Assembly (NCBI GenBank): GCA_964627505.1
Contig: CAZVKB010000020.1
Location: forward strand, 1 to 31,274
Direction: 5' to 3'
DNA: 31,274 nucleotides
DNA from: JACJWR01 sp964627505
Lineage (GTDB): Bacteria; Actinomycetota; Actinomycetes; S36-B12; UBA10799
The translations under genes were made by a program, and so were the position numbers. Positions 8,258-16,249 of the stretch are shown here, piece after piece; position 1 is the stretch's first letter; each line of letters starts with the position of its first letter. The notes beneath the pieces were generated by a model, which saw only the letters and a list, made by a program, of their open reading frames with translations, was not told the origin of the DNA and searched no databases.

Positions 8258-9583
8258 TCAAGGGGATAACGGGTTCGGATGCACACTGTGATCAGTTGGT
8301 CTCGCTGGTGCGGACAGTTCCTCGTTCTGATCAGAATGTGCAATTGCGAGATCCAGGAGCTGAAGATAGGTCACTTCGCGTGGATCACCGGCGCTTGTGC
8401 CAACACGCAAATCTATTGAATCCTTGCCCAGGGCAGTGCCGGCTACGGTGACCGCGTGCTGCACCCGCAGCCCAAGGGCCGTCGCCTCCGGCCGTTTGCC
8501 GATTCCGACGACCACGAATCGAGCTGGGCTCCAGCGGGCGACAAGGTCTCCGGTGCGTACTACTCGACCTACGCACTCAGCGACAGTTGTGAGAACTTTG
8601 TCGCCGTAGGCGACGCCATAGACTTCGTTGGTTTCGGCCAGATTGTCCACACCGACCACCATCACACACACGTGGGATTCCAATCGTTCAGCGATCGCAC
8701 CGTAGGTGGGGAGGAGACTTTCCAGACCATTCCTGGTCAGCACCCCAGTGGTGTCATCGGTTGAGGCCAGGGCCTCGCTGCGTTCCCGCTCGGCGGCCAG
8801 CATTCGCAGCGAAGAGATGCGGATACTTAGCAGGACCCCGCCCACCAGAAGCGCGGCGCCAGCCAGAACAGCGGCAAGTAGGCCGTCCCGCATTGATACC
8901 GATAACCCGATACTGATGGCGGTTGCCATCACCAATCCGCCGGAAATAATTGCCGGTCGCCACGCCAGTGTGATCGGCGGAGCGGCGGTTGTGAAAACCA
9001 GGGCGAACCCCAGCGCTGCGGGTGCCTGTTCGTCGAAGGCGTTGAGCAACTGCGCGAGGACGATCACGGTAGCGACCACCGCCCACCATTTTGCAATCAC
9101 TCTGGGATTGGTGCCGGTGGTAGCGAAGATTTGCGCGAGCAGCAGACATAGGGCTCCCACTGCTAGTTGCGGAATCGCATCGGCAGCCGCAAATCCGTCG
9201 AACAAGACGATAGACACCAGCGCCAGCAACATGTCCAAGGAGCCGATGAGCGCCAGGGCCCTGGGAACATCGCGCTTGATCACGCGCAGTCGCATGTCCT
9301 GGTAGACATCGTTCGAGTACCGAATTTTTGCCGGGTGCGTGATGCTCGGGGGCTCTGTGCCCATCTGGATTCCTAACCGCCCGAGAGTCGATCGGACCTT
9401 GCTGGGATGTAGGGGACGCGGGAGCGGGATCAACTTCGATACCGTCAGTCCGACATACACGATCGTGTTGAATGCGACGATCGCCGCCAGTACCTGAAAC
9501 CACGGCGATGACAGCACCGAATCTGGAAGTAGCAGCCCGGAGAGCACATCTGCCGTCTGCTGCGGCCCGAGTGAAGCCCTCAT
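8258..9583 (-). CDS. Polytopic membrane protein with degenerate GGDEF domain
   Basis: A 441-residue protein with one hydrophobic helix near residues 28-50, about six more between 108 and 255, then a cytosolic GGDEF-type domain from about 270 to 425. The domain keeps its opening signature (DDTTGVLTRNGL) and the metal-site aspartate D313 in VGVDNLAETNE, but the GGDEF loop reads SPARF (352-356) after ARW. Without the two glycines and the acidic pair it is unlikely to make cyclic di-GMP; it may bind a nucleotide or act as a sensor. No EAL domain is present, and I see no RxxD inhibitory site. The ATG overlaps the end of the GT2 frame as ATGA, implying coupled translation with the synthase, and hence a role in controlling polymer production. 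Confidence 0.8.
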   Translation of the reverse strand: MRASLGPQQTADVLSGLLLPDSVLSSPWFQVLAAIVAFNTIVYVGLTVSKLIPLPRPLHPSKVRSTLGRLGIQMGTEPPSITHPAKIRYSNDVYQDMRLRVIKRDVPRALALIGSLDMLLALVSIVLFDGFAAADAIPQLAVGALCLLLAQIFATTGTNPRVIAKWWAVVATVIVLAQLLNAFDEQAPAALGFALVFTTAAPPITLAWRPAIISGGLVMATAISIGLSVSMRDGLLAAVLAGAALLVGGVLLSIRISSLRMLAAERERSEALASTDDTTGVLTRNGLESLLPTYGAIAERLESHVCVMVVGVDNLAETNEVYGVAYGDKVLTTVAECVGRVVRTGDLVARWSPARFVVVGIGKRPEATALGLRVQHAVTVAGTALGKDSIDLRVGTSAGDPREVTYLQLLDLAIAHSDQNEELSAPARPTDHSVHPNPLSP

Positions 9584-9804
9584 GTAGCCACCGGTGCATC
9601 CACATGTTTCACGTGCCCCCAGACCGCGCGTCGGCGGCGCAGAATGTCCATCAGTGAGCTGAAGAAGACAATCTGCAAGAACACGTCATAGAGCAATTCC
9701 GGCAGGACCAGAGCTGCCAGCAGGCGGGCACGCCAACCACCCGACCATGCTGTGACCACCCGCTCGGTGACAAACACCACGCCGATTGCCACCCAGAACG
9801 GATA
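9580..9804 (-). pseudogene. C-terminal part of the GT2 synthase, cut off by an in-frame TAG
   Basis: The frame continues unchanged past the TAG at 9805-9807 for about 74 codons (YPFWVAIGVVFVTERVV onward) to a TGA that overlaps the ATG of the GGDEF gene. The content, a membrane helix, then GGWRARLL, a helix with PELLYDVFLQ and a closing RRRRAVWGHV, is what I recall as the usual C-terminal end of actinobacterial GT2 proteins of this type. A GTG at 9792 could restart translation, but the piece makes sense only as the tail of the protein encoded at 9805-11118. Confidence 0.7.
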
Positions 9805-11118
9805 CTAGATCCACTCATCCACACTGGCAAATGTGATCAACATGAGCAGAAGGGCTAGGTTCAAGGCGATGGCCCCATAACCGATGCCGATTTGCTGTCC
9901 CCAATACCGAATTGTGGCGCGCGTGACGCCGTAGGCACTGAGGTTCTCCAGAGCACCTCGCTGCCACCGTTTACGCTGCACCCATAAGTTGCGCCAGGTC
10001 GGCATGATTTCGGTGGTGTCGCGGCATTCGCTGGGCGACGTCATGGTGCCACCAAGCGACTTCAGCGCCAAGGTCAATTCGTTGTCTTCGGTCAGCGCAG
10101 CTGTGTCATAGACATTGCCGGGTGTGCCCGGGATGAACACACCGCGCGCGGCAGCCACATCGAGTAGAGCTTCCGCCCGAAACATCGATGCCGTGCCGGT
10201 AAGGACGAATACGCGACCCCGGCGAGCCCGAATTTGCAGTGCGTAGCGTGCGTATTCATTGCGCTGGAACTGGCCGACTAGGCCATGGCCTGGCTCGCCG
10301 TAAAACACACCGCCCACGGCCGTGAGGTTGGGATCGGCGATCATGTGCTCCGCTCCCACCTCTACGAATCTGGAGCTTAACGTGGTGTCGGCATCCATCA
10401 CCATGACGATGTCCTGCGTGCCAGAAGTGGGCAACAGACGCGCTAGGGCCTGGTTCAGCGCCCCACCTTTGCGGTAGCTGTTGTCCGTCGTCTCAAACAC
10501 TTCGTGGCCCATACTGCGAGCGACATCCACGGTGGCGTCGGTGCAGTTGTCGGCAACGACAACGATGCGATCAGGCGGGCGCGTCTGCTGGGTCAAAGCT
10601 TGTAGGGTGATTGGCAGGGAGCGCATCTCGTTATGTGCGGGGATGAGCACCGTCACCCGCACCGGATCTCCCGCGATGCTCTGTCTGCGCAACTGTGGGC
10701 GATGCGAACTGAGCATGGTGCGTCGAGGGTTGACGCTCATCAAAGCGGCGATCGCTTCCAGGGCAAGGGCAGAAGCCGCGATTCCCACCATTGACAGCAT
10801 GGCGATGGCGATGAGGGATTCGGGCGGAAGTTCCTCGGACACCAGGAGCGTCACTCTTCCGACGTCGACACTAGACGCCGGCTCCACATCCAATCGACTG
10901 GCGAAAAACTGGCCGATAGCAGCCGTGAACGCGCCGATTGCACCTACCACCCCTAGTACTAGCAGGACCACAAGCCGCCCAATCAGGGGATTGTCGTCCG
11001 GCAACTCGCGAGGTGACACCGGGGCAACCGCAAAACGGTGTTCGCCGTCGTCCCGTTGCTCGCTGGACCCAGGTGGCATGAAACCGATTGTGCCTGAATC
11101 ATCACCTCCGTGCTGCAC
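9805..11118 (-). CDS. Processive family 2 glycosyltransferase (EPS synthase), ends at premature TAG
   Basis: A 437-residue inner-membrane synthase expected to polymerise a sugar nucleotide and extrude the chain. There are two N-terminal helices (about 46-72 and 101-127), then the GT-A domain with IPAHNE (159-164), the metal-binding DAD (242-244), TED (343-345) and the processive motif QRKRW (381-385). One C-terminal helix follows (YGAIALNLALLLMLITF), and then the frame stops at TAG, short of the family's usual last two helices. The same frame resumes immediately (9580-9804). No PilZ domain is seen. The GTG start at 11118 has no clear ribosome site; ATG at 11079 is possible. Flanking genes make it the catalytic partner of the BcsB-like protein. 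Confidence 0.85.
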   Translation of the reverse strand: MQHGGDDSGTIGFMPPGSSEQRDDGEHRFAVAPVSPRELPDDNPLIGRLVVLLVLGVVGAIGAFTAAIGQFFASRLDVEPASSVDVGRVTLLVSEELPPESLIAIAMLSMVGIAASALALEAIAALMSVNPRRTMLSSHRPQLRRQSIAGDPVRVTVLIPAHNEMRSLPITLQALTQQTRPPDRIVVVADNCTDATVDVARSMGHEVFETTDNSYRKGGALNQALARLLPTSGTQDIVMVMDADTTLSSRFVEVGAEHMIADPNLTAVGGVFYGEPGHGLVGQFQRNEYARYALQIRARRGRVFVLTGTASMFRAEALLDVAAARGVFIPGTPGNVYDTAALTEDNELTLALKSLGGTMTSPSECRDTTEIMPTWRNLWVQRKRWQRGALENLSAYGVTRATIRYWGQQIGIGYGAIALNLALLLMLITFASVDEWI

Positions 11119-11175
11119 TGCGGCAGCCTGGTCGGTGGAGCTTCGCTCGGTACGAGAAGCCGCGGTTGCAGGATG

Positions 11176-11772
11176 TCATCGTGGTAATCGGGGGTTCACA
11201 GGACAGCCGCCGATGGCGTAGGTCAGCGCCTGGCCGCCACTGTTCAAGAGATACGTAGCGGAATCGCCGACCACCGTCGGCATGTGCACCTTCGCGTCGG
11301 GGTTGCTCGCGCGAAAAGCCTCAACGCAGTAGTGGGCCCCATCGAAAATGGCGAACACGTTAACCGCCACGTCACTCCGCGGATGGAATCCGTATTGCAC
11401 CAACTCAGTATTGGACATACCGGCGTAACCGGAGTTGGCCACTCCGTAAGCCGCGGCGGCTTTGCTTGCCGGGATCAGCGCAAGCGCGAGGTCTTCCTGA
11501 TCATCGGAAGCACCGAAGAATCCGGCGGCGATCGCGACCATCGGCACGACCGCCAACGCCGCGAACAGCAGCAGTTTGGCAAGACTTGAGCCTGACCTGC
11601 TGCCGGTAATGGAATGAGATGGTGACGTGTGAGCAACTGCGGCAGGCTCGTCATCTGGCACAAGGATGACAGTGGCATATGAGTTCGAAGTCTGCCAGTG
11701 TCGGGAGTTATCGCGATCGAAAAACTCCTGGCCGGCACCATCGTGATCGTCGCCTGCCACATTGGCCACCAC
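11176..11772 (-). CDS. Single-pass membrane protein with pilin-like outer domain, function unknown
   Basis: Up to 198 residues: a hydrophilic N-terminal part of about 60 residues, one membrane helix (LAKLLLFAALAVVPMVAIAA), then an outer domain of about 115 residues. That domain has an Ala-rich helix, an AYGVANSGYAGMS segment, GFHPRSDVAVNV, HYCVEA and a final GGCP. This is the spacing seen in C-terminal domains of actinobacterial type IV pilins and pseudopilins, including two cysteines able to bond. It lacks a prepilin cleavage site, so it is not a normal pilin. The start is unsure: GTG 11772 lies only four bases from the qcr terminator and has no good ribosome site. It precedes the GT2 synthase by 57 bases and may belong to its transcript. 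Confidence 0.6.
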   Translation of the reverse strand: MVANVAGDDHDGAGQEFFDRDNSRHWQTSNSYATVILVPDDEPAAVAHTSPSHSITGSRSGSSLAKLLLFAALAVVPMVAIAAGFFGASDDQEDLALALIPASKAAAAYGVANSGYAGMSNTELVQYGFHPRSDVAVNVFAIFDGAHYCVEAFRASNPDAKVHMPTVVGDSATYLLNSGGQALTYAIGGCPVNPRLPR

Positions 11773-11775
11773 AAC

Positions 11776-11818
11776 CGAACGCCCACCGGCGGACCTGTCT
11801 GATCCGGGTGGGCGTTCG
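11776..11818 (-). terminator. Strong hairpin terminator after qcrB
   Basis: Arms at 11776-11787 and 11807-11818 form a perfect 12-bp stem (CGAACGCCCACC with GGTGGGCGTTCG) around a 19-base loop. It starts 17 bases after the qcrB stop in the direction of transcription. It separates the qcr operon from the EPS island on the same strand. Confidence 0.85.
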
Positions 11819-11834
11819 AAGTGGGGGAGTGGGG

Positions 11835-13475
11835 TTAGGAGCGGTCCTCACCTTGTTCCGCCTGGAACTGCGCGGCGGATCGACGAGCAGCGGCCGTGAG
11901 CTCCGCATCGCCATGAAGGACACCTTCATCTTTGATCACGCCGGAGGTACCGACGTGCAATGCGGCGTCCTCAGCCAGGACCGGCTCGGTGAGCTCCACT
12001 TGGTGGGCCAGGTGCGCATCGGCTTCGGCAAGTTCCTCCGGCGTCGGCAGCGGCACATCGTCACCATAGAACCACGCCGAGACGCGCGCCCGGAGCCGAT
12101 CGCGGCCCGCGTGCTTACGCTTGACACCGTTAGCATCCGTGGCCGGCGGCAATTCCAGGGGCTTCACCTCAGGCTTACCCAGAATCACAGCCCGTTCCTC
12201 CTCGGATATCGGTGCGTGGATCTCGATGAACTCGCCGTTGGGCAGACGCATGATGTTGCCGGTCTCTCGACCATGCAGCAGTTTGTCGCGGTCGCGCCGC
12301 TGCAGCGAGAGGGCTGCCCGCTTGGTGAAGACGAACACGAGTGGCGGGACCACGAAGATGGCGACCCGTAGGAACCACGTGATGGAGTTCACCGAGGTAT
12401 CGAAGAAGCGGGCGATGAGGTCGTTACCGCCGCCGATCCACAGCAACACGTAGAACGACAGTGCCATCGCGCCCAGCGCAGTGCGGGTGGGGGCGTTGCG
12501 AGGCCGGTCCAGGAGGTGGTGGTCGCGCTTGTCACCTGTGAGGGAGGCTTCGATCCAGGGATAGAGTGCCATCAGCGTGAAAATGATGCCCGGTACCACC
12601 GCGGCGGGTATGAACACATTCCAACTGATCGTCCACCCCCAAATTACGGTCTCCACGTTGGGCATAAGCCGTAGGGCGCCCTCCAACCATCCGATGTACC
12701 AGTCCGGTTGCGAACCCGCAGTGATCTGGTCGGGCATGTACGGTCCGTACATCCAAATCGGGTTGATCGTCACCAGGGCAGAGATCAGGGTGGTGATCCC
12801 GAACACGGCAAAGAAGAAGCCGCCCGCCTTGGCCGTGTAGATGGGGAAGAGGCGGTAGCCCACCACGTTGTCGTTAGTGCGTCCCGGCCCTGGGAATTGG
12901 GTGTGCTTCTGGTACCAGACCATCATCAGGTGCGCGGTTACGAGGGCCAGGATGATGCCCGGAATGAGCAGAATGTGGATGGCATACAGCCGTGGAATGA
13001 AGTCCAGCCCGGGGAACTCGCCGCCGAANNNNNNNNNNNNNNNNNNNNNNNNNNNNNNNNNNNNNNNNNNNNNNNNNNNNNNNNNNNNNNNNNNNNNNNN
13101 NNNNNNNNNNNNNNNNNNNNNNNNNNNNACGAAGAAGAGTGCGGACCAGTGGTGGATCTGGCGCATCAACAGACCACCGCGGATGTCGAACGAGATGTTC
13201 AGGGTGGAGGCGTAAGCCTCTGACATTTCCACCCCGCGCAATGGCAAGTAGGAGCCGTCGTACACGATCTCGACCATGCTCGGCTTGAAGAACAACGTCA
13301 GATAGACACCGGTAAGCAGCACGATGATGAAGGAGTACAGCGCCACTTCGCCCAGCATGAACGACCAGTGGTCGGGGAACACTTTGGGCAGGTTGCGGCG
13401 GAAGAAGTTGGACGATCCCAGGCGATCGTCGGCGTAGGTGACGACTTTTTCACCTGCGTTCACCGTTGCGCTCAT
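11835..13475 (-). CDS. qcrB: Cytochrome bcc complex cytochrome b subunit, interrupted by assembly gap
   Basis: The quinol-oxidising cytochrome b of the bcc-aa3 supercomplex. The ATG overlaps the qcrA stop as ATGA. Seen are the N-terminal MRQIHHWSALFF (first helix-B haem ligand), the helix-D pair in AIHILLIPG and TAHLMM, QKHTQFPGPGRTN, and PDWY in the Qo site where many homologues have PEWY. The long C-terminal cytosolic extension after the last helix (about 160 residues, acidic) is typical of actinobacteria. A 100-base run of N (13029-13128) removes part of the core, including the second helix-B haem ligand, so the visible protein is incomplete. The reading frame happens to match on both sides of the gap. 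Confidence 0.95.
   Translation of the reverse strand: MSATVNAGEKVVTYADDRLGSSNFFRRNLPKVFPDHWSFMLGEVALYSFIIVLLTGVYLTLFFKPSMVEIVYDGSYLPLRGVEMSEAYASTLNISFDIRGGLLMRQIHHWSALFFXXXXXXXXXXXXXXXXXXXXXXXXXXXXXXXXXXFGGEFPGLDFIPRLYAIHILLIPGIILALVTAHLMMVWYQKHTQFPGPGRTNDNVVGYRLFPIYTAKAGGFFFAVFGITTLISALVTINPIWMYGPYMPDQITAGSQPDWYIGWLEGALRLMPNVETVIWGWTISWNVFIPAAVVPGIIFTLMALYPWIEASLTGDKRDHHLLDRPRNAPTRTALGAMALSFYVLLWIGGGNDLIARFFDTSVNSITWFLRVAIFVVPPLVFVFTKRAALSLQRRDRDKLLHGRETGNIMRLPNGEFIEIHAPISEEERAVILGKPEVKPLELPPATDANGVKRKHAGRDRLRARVSAWFYGDDVPLPTPEELAEADAHLAHQVELTEPVLAEDAALHVGTSGVIKDEGVLHGDAELTAAARRSAAQFQAEQGEDRS
13029..13128. other. 100-base assembly gap inside qcrB
   Basis: Exactly 100 N. This is a conventional scaffold placeholder, so the length is probably not measured. 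The flanking QcrB segments suggest that more sequence than this is missing. Confidence 0.98.
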
Positions 13476-14545
13476 CAGCGATCACGCTCCCAAAAACTCG
13501 GTCCGACTGGCTGTTGGAAGTCAGACCTCGCGATGAGGAAGCCTTCCTGGTCCACGGTGATCGGCAACTGCGGCAAGGCGCGTGCCGCGGGACCGAACAC
13601 CACGTTGCCCGAGTCGCTGAGGTCAAACGTCGACTGGTGACACGGACAAATCAAATGATGGGTGCGTTGTTGGTAAAGCGCAATTGGACAGCCAACGTGG
13701 GTGCAGATCTTGCTGTACGCCAGTACCCCTTCATAATCCCAGGGCTCGCTGGGGGTGCCGCCCTGTTGCGAGACGATCTCCTCGGGGGTCATGCGCACGA
13801 GGATCACTGCGGCCTTCGCGCGAGCATTGAGGTTCCCGGTCTCGTGCTGTACTTCAGGCAGCGACTCCGGAATCACGGAGACTAGTCCACCGACCGGGAT
13901 GTCTTCTGGCTTGATCTTCGTGCCGGTGGGGTCTGTCACGAGGTGCTCGCCCTTTTCCCAAAGGGTCTTCTTGAGGATGTTGAAGTCCAGTGGTCCCGGG
14001 TCGAGGTCGCGCAGAATCACCACCAGCGGAATCGGGAACAAGCCCATCGCCAGCAGCATGCTGCGTCGGATGATCTTGCGCTGCGGGAAGCCTGATTCGT
14101 TGGCACCGGCCCAAAACACCTCTCCGGCTTCGGCTTTTTCCTCTGGGGTGCTGCCGAGGTGGTGGCGCTCCTGCACCACTTCCTCAGCCGGCATCAACTT
14201 CTTAGCCCACTGAATGGCGCCAGCCCCGATCAGGAAGATCGCTAGGCCGAACGTCAACCCGAGTGCGAGGTTGCTGGCATTCACAGTGGCACTCGAGAAA
14301 GCCATGGGCACAGTGGCGTCCACCGGGATCAGCAGGAAGGCGACCACAAACAGCACGGTCATCACAGCCGAACCCACGAACATCAGGGCCACTTGTCGCT
14401 CTGCGCGCTTGGCGGCCTTGGGATCGATGTCAGTTGTGCGCGGGGTGTGTGCCGGCAAACTGGGGTCATGCGGGATTCGGGCTGCGAGTTCGGTGCCCGG
14501 ATTGGCCCCGGATTCCGGGCCTTGCGTGATGGGGGAATCGCTCAT
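13475..14545 (-). CDS. qcrA: Cytochrome bcc complex Rieske iron-sulphur subunit
   Basis: A 356-residue protein that passes electrons from quinol to QcrC. The start at 14545 is fixed by an ATGA overlap with the qcrC stop; the longer frame to 14605 lies wholly inside qcrC. The N-terminal half is cytosolic and Pro/Ala-rich, followed by three hydrophobic helices (about 52-74, 91-114 and 162-180), the three-helix topology of actinobacterial QcrA. The C-terminal Rieske domain has both cluster motifs, CTHVGC (281-286) and CPCHQS (300-305), supplying two Cys and two His ligands plus the disulphide pair. Complete and apparently normal. Confidence 0.96.
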   Translation of the reverse strand: MSDSPITQGPESGANPGTELAARIPHDPSLPAHTPRTTDIDPKAAKRAERQVALMFVGSAVMTVLFVVAFLLIPVDATVPMAFSSATVNASNLALGLTFGLAIFLIGAGAIQWAKKLMPAEEVVQERHHLGSTPEEKAEAGEVFWAGANESGFPQRKIIRRSMLLAMGLFPIPLVVILRDLDPGPLDFNILKKTLWEKGEHLVTDPTGTKIKPEDIPVGGLVSVIPESLPEVQHETGNLNARAKAAVILVRMTPEEIVSQQGGTPSEPWDYEGVLAYSKICTHVGCPIALYQQRTHHLICPCHQSTFDLSDSGNVVFGPAARALPQLPITVDQEGFLIARSDFQQPVGPSFWERDR

Positions 14546-15375
14546 CGAACCTTCGCTCCGATCCAGACTGCGACGGCGATCACGAGGCCGAGACCAGCGG
14601 TCCACAGGAACACGCCCTCGGTGACCGGGCCGAGGCTGCCAAGGTCATGGCCGCCCGGGTTGGGGGCTGTCTTGACTTCCTCGATGTACTTGATGATGGC
14701 TTGCTTGTCCTCCGGGGTCAGGGTTCCCTCGCCGAACACTGGCATCTGTTGCGGGCCGGTGAGCATGGCTTCGTACATCTGAAGCGGAGTGGCGTCCATG
14801 AGGCTGGGGGCGTAGGCGCCATCGCTGAGGGCGCCGCCACGACCAGCGAAGTTGTGGCACTGCGAGCAGTTGGTACGGAAGAGTTCGCCGCCTTCAGCCA
14901 GGTCGGCACCTTCGTAGTCGAGCTGTTCCTCGCTCGGAATGGCCGGGCCGGGGGCCAAGGAGGCGATGTAGGCGGCGAGCGCAGCTGTTTCTTCCGGCGT
15001 GTACATGGGGGTCTTCGCCGGGGCTTGCGCCTCTGGGCCGGCCAAAGGCATGCGGCCCGTGGACACCTGGAAGTCCACCGCAGCGGCGCCGACACCGATC
15101 AGGCTGGGGCCACCGTTCCCGCCGTTGTTGACCGTGGCGCCATCAATGCCTTCCGCATTCAGCCCGTGGCAACTCGAACAGCCCTCGACGAACAGTTGGC
15201 GTCCTTCTTCCACCATGGCCGAGGTGGGTTCTTCGGTCTGGGCCGCAGAGGCTTGCGAAGTGGTGCCGATCAGCGTGTAGGTAAGTCCGATTGCCGCAAG
15301 AGCGACGACAATCGCGATGATGGCTGCCCACCTGCTTCGGCGCATGTGTGTGGCGGTACTCACTGGCATTCCCAT
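14542..15375 (-). CDS. qcrC: Cytochrome bcc complex dihaem cytochrome c subunit
   Basis: A 277-residue membrane-anchored cytochrome c. An N-terminal helix (about 17-38) leads to two cytochrome c domains with haem motifs CSSCH (66-70) and CSQCH (170-174) and candidate distal Met ligands in GRMPLAG and QQMPVFG. A second membrane helix closes the protein. This fused dihaem form replaces a soluble cytochrome c in actinobacteria and passes electrons directly to the aa3 oxidase. ATG 15375 is followed by another ATG two codons later, and neither has a clear ribosome site. It lies 39 bases after ctaE and overlaps qcrA by four bases. Confidence 0.96.
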   Translation of the reverse strand: MGMPVSTATHMRRSRWAAIIAIVVALAAIGLTYTLIGTTSQASAAQTEEPTSAMVEEGRQLFVEGCSSCHGLNAEGIDGATVNNGGNGGPSLIGVGAAAVDFQVSTGRMPLAGPEAQAPAKTPMYTPEETAALAAYIASLAPGPAIPSEEQLDYEGADLAEGGELFRTNCSQCHNFAGRGGALSDGAYAPSLMDATPLQMYEAMLTGPQQMPVFGEGTLTPEDKQAIIKYIEEVKTAPNPGGHDLGSLGPVTEGVFLWTAGLGLVIAVAVWIGAKVR

Positions 15376-15414
15376 TCTGTGTGCTCGTGCTGGCGACGAT
15401 GGGTGGACACTTAC

Positions 15415-16023
15415 TTACTTGATCAGGTAGATCGTAGTGAATAGCGCAATCCACACTACGTCAACAAAGTGCCAGTAGTACGACACAACGACGGCAGAAG
15501 TGGCTTGTTCGTGTGTGAATCGCTTCGCCACATAGGTGCGCGCGAGGACGAAGAGGAAGGCGATCAGCCCACCGGTGACGTGCAAACCATGGAAACCGGT
15601 GGTGAGGAAGAAGGCCGAGCCGTAGGCGGAGTTGCCCAGCGTGATGCCCTTGTGCACAAGTTCGGCGTACTCGGTCACCTGGCCGGCGATGAATACCGCG
15701 CCCATGACGAACGTGATGATGAACCATTTGCGCAGATTCTTAACGTCGCCACGTTCGGCTGCGAATACACCCAACTGGCACGTCACCGAACTGAGCACCA
15801 GGATGGTGGTGTTGATCGCGGCAAACGGCACGTTGAGTTTGGCCGACTCGGTAGCCCAAACGTCGGGATTGACCGAGCGCATCGTGAAATACATTGCGAA
15901 CAGTGCCGCGAAGAACATCAGTTCACTGGACAACCACACCATCGTGCCGATTGCGACCATGTTGGGCCGATTGACCGGAGCCTCTGGGTGGGGCTTGGTT
16001 TCTAATGCAACAGTATTAGCCAC
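15415..16023 (-). CDS. ctaE: Cytochrome c oxidase subunit III
   Basis: A 202-residue membrane protein with five hydrophobic helices, beginning with a short N-terminal tail before MVAIGTMVWLSSELMFFAA. SSELMFF, the TGFHGLHV segment and the closing YYWHFVDVVW are family signatures. It belongs to the aa3 oxidase, although ctaD and ctaF lie 14 kb away across the EPS island; it leads the ctaE-qcrCAB operon. The start is GTG with no obvious ribosome site. Complete and ordinary in length for actinobacteria. Confidence 0.96.
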   Translation of the reverse strand: MANTVALETKPHPEAPVNRPNMVAIGTMVWLSSELMFFAALFAMYFTMRSVNPDVWATESAKLNVPFAAINTTILVLSSVTCQLGVFAAERGDVKNLRKWFIITFVMGAVFIAGQVTEYAELVHKGITLGNSAYGSAFFLTTGFHGLHVTGGLIAFLFVLARTYVAKRFTHEQATSAVVVSYYWHFVDVVWIALFTTIYLIK

Positions 16024-16249
16024 CGCGGCATTCTGGCAGGTGGGACTTGCCTTGGCAGTGTGACCCCCCGACTTCGCCGTACATTTTTCCTACCAGAGGT
16101 TTACAGTGAGCGCATCATCACACTCAGTGGTGGACACGGGTGGGTGGGTGCAACATGTCCAGGTCCTCGATTTCGGCACCCGACGCGCTGCGGCGCCGGT
16201 GCCGCTAGGCTGAACCCGGTTCCCTTTCCACATACATGCGAGGTCCGCG
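16024..16249. promoter_or_regulatory. Divergent promoter region of ctaE-qcrCAB and the receiver-trpD pair
   Basis: The 226 bases separate genes transcribed away from each other. On the plus strand, TAGGCT at 16206-16211, in the context GCTAGGCTG, is a plausible -10 element about 40 bases before the receiver gene ATG. The same nonamer occurs before the zinc-ribbon gene. No matching -35 stands out. GCGAGG at 16238-16243 is the ribosome site for the gene at 16250. Confidence 0.35.

Noticed and set aside
8706..9305. 199-codon frame antisense to the GGDEF gene
   Set aside because: It is made of Ala/Ser/Thr/Arg-rich sequence opposite membrane helices and has no ribosome site.
13029..13128. Run of unknown bases as a possible repeat or mobile-element insertion in qcrB
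   Set aside because: The qcrB protein continues correctly on both sides and exactly 100 N is a standard placeholder. No target duplication is visible.
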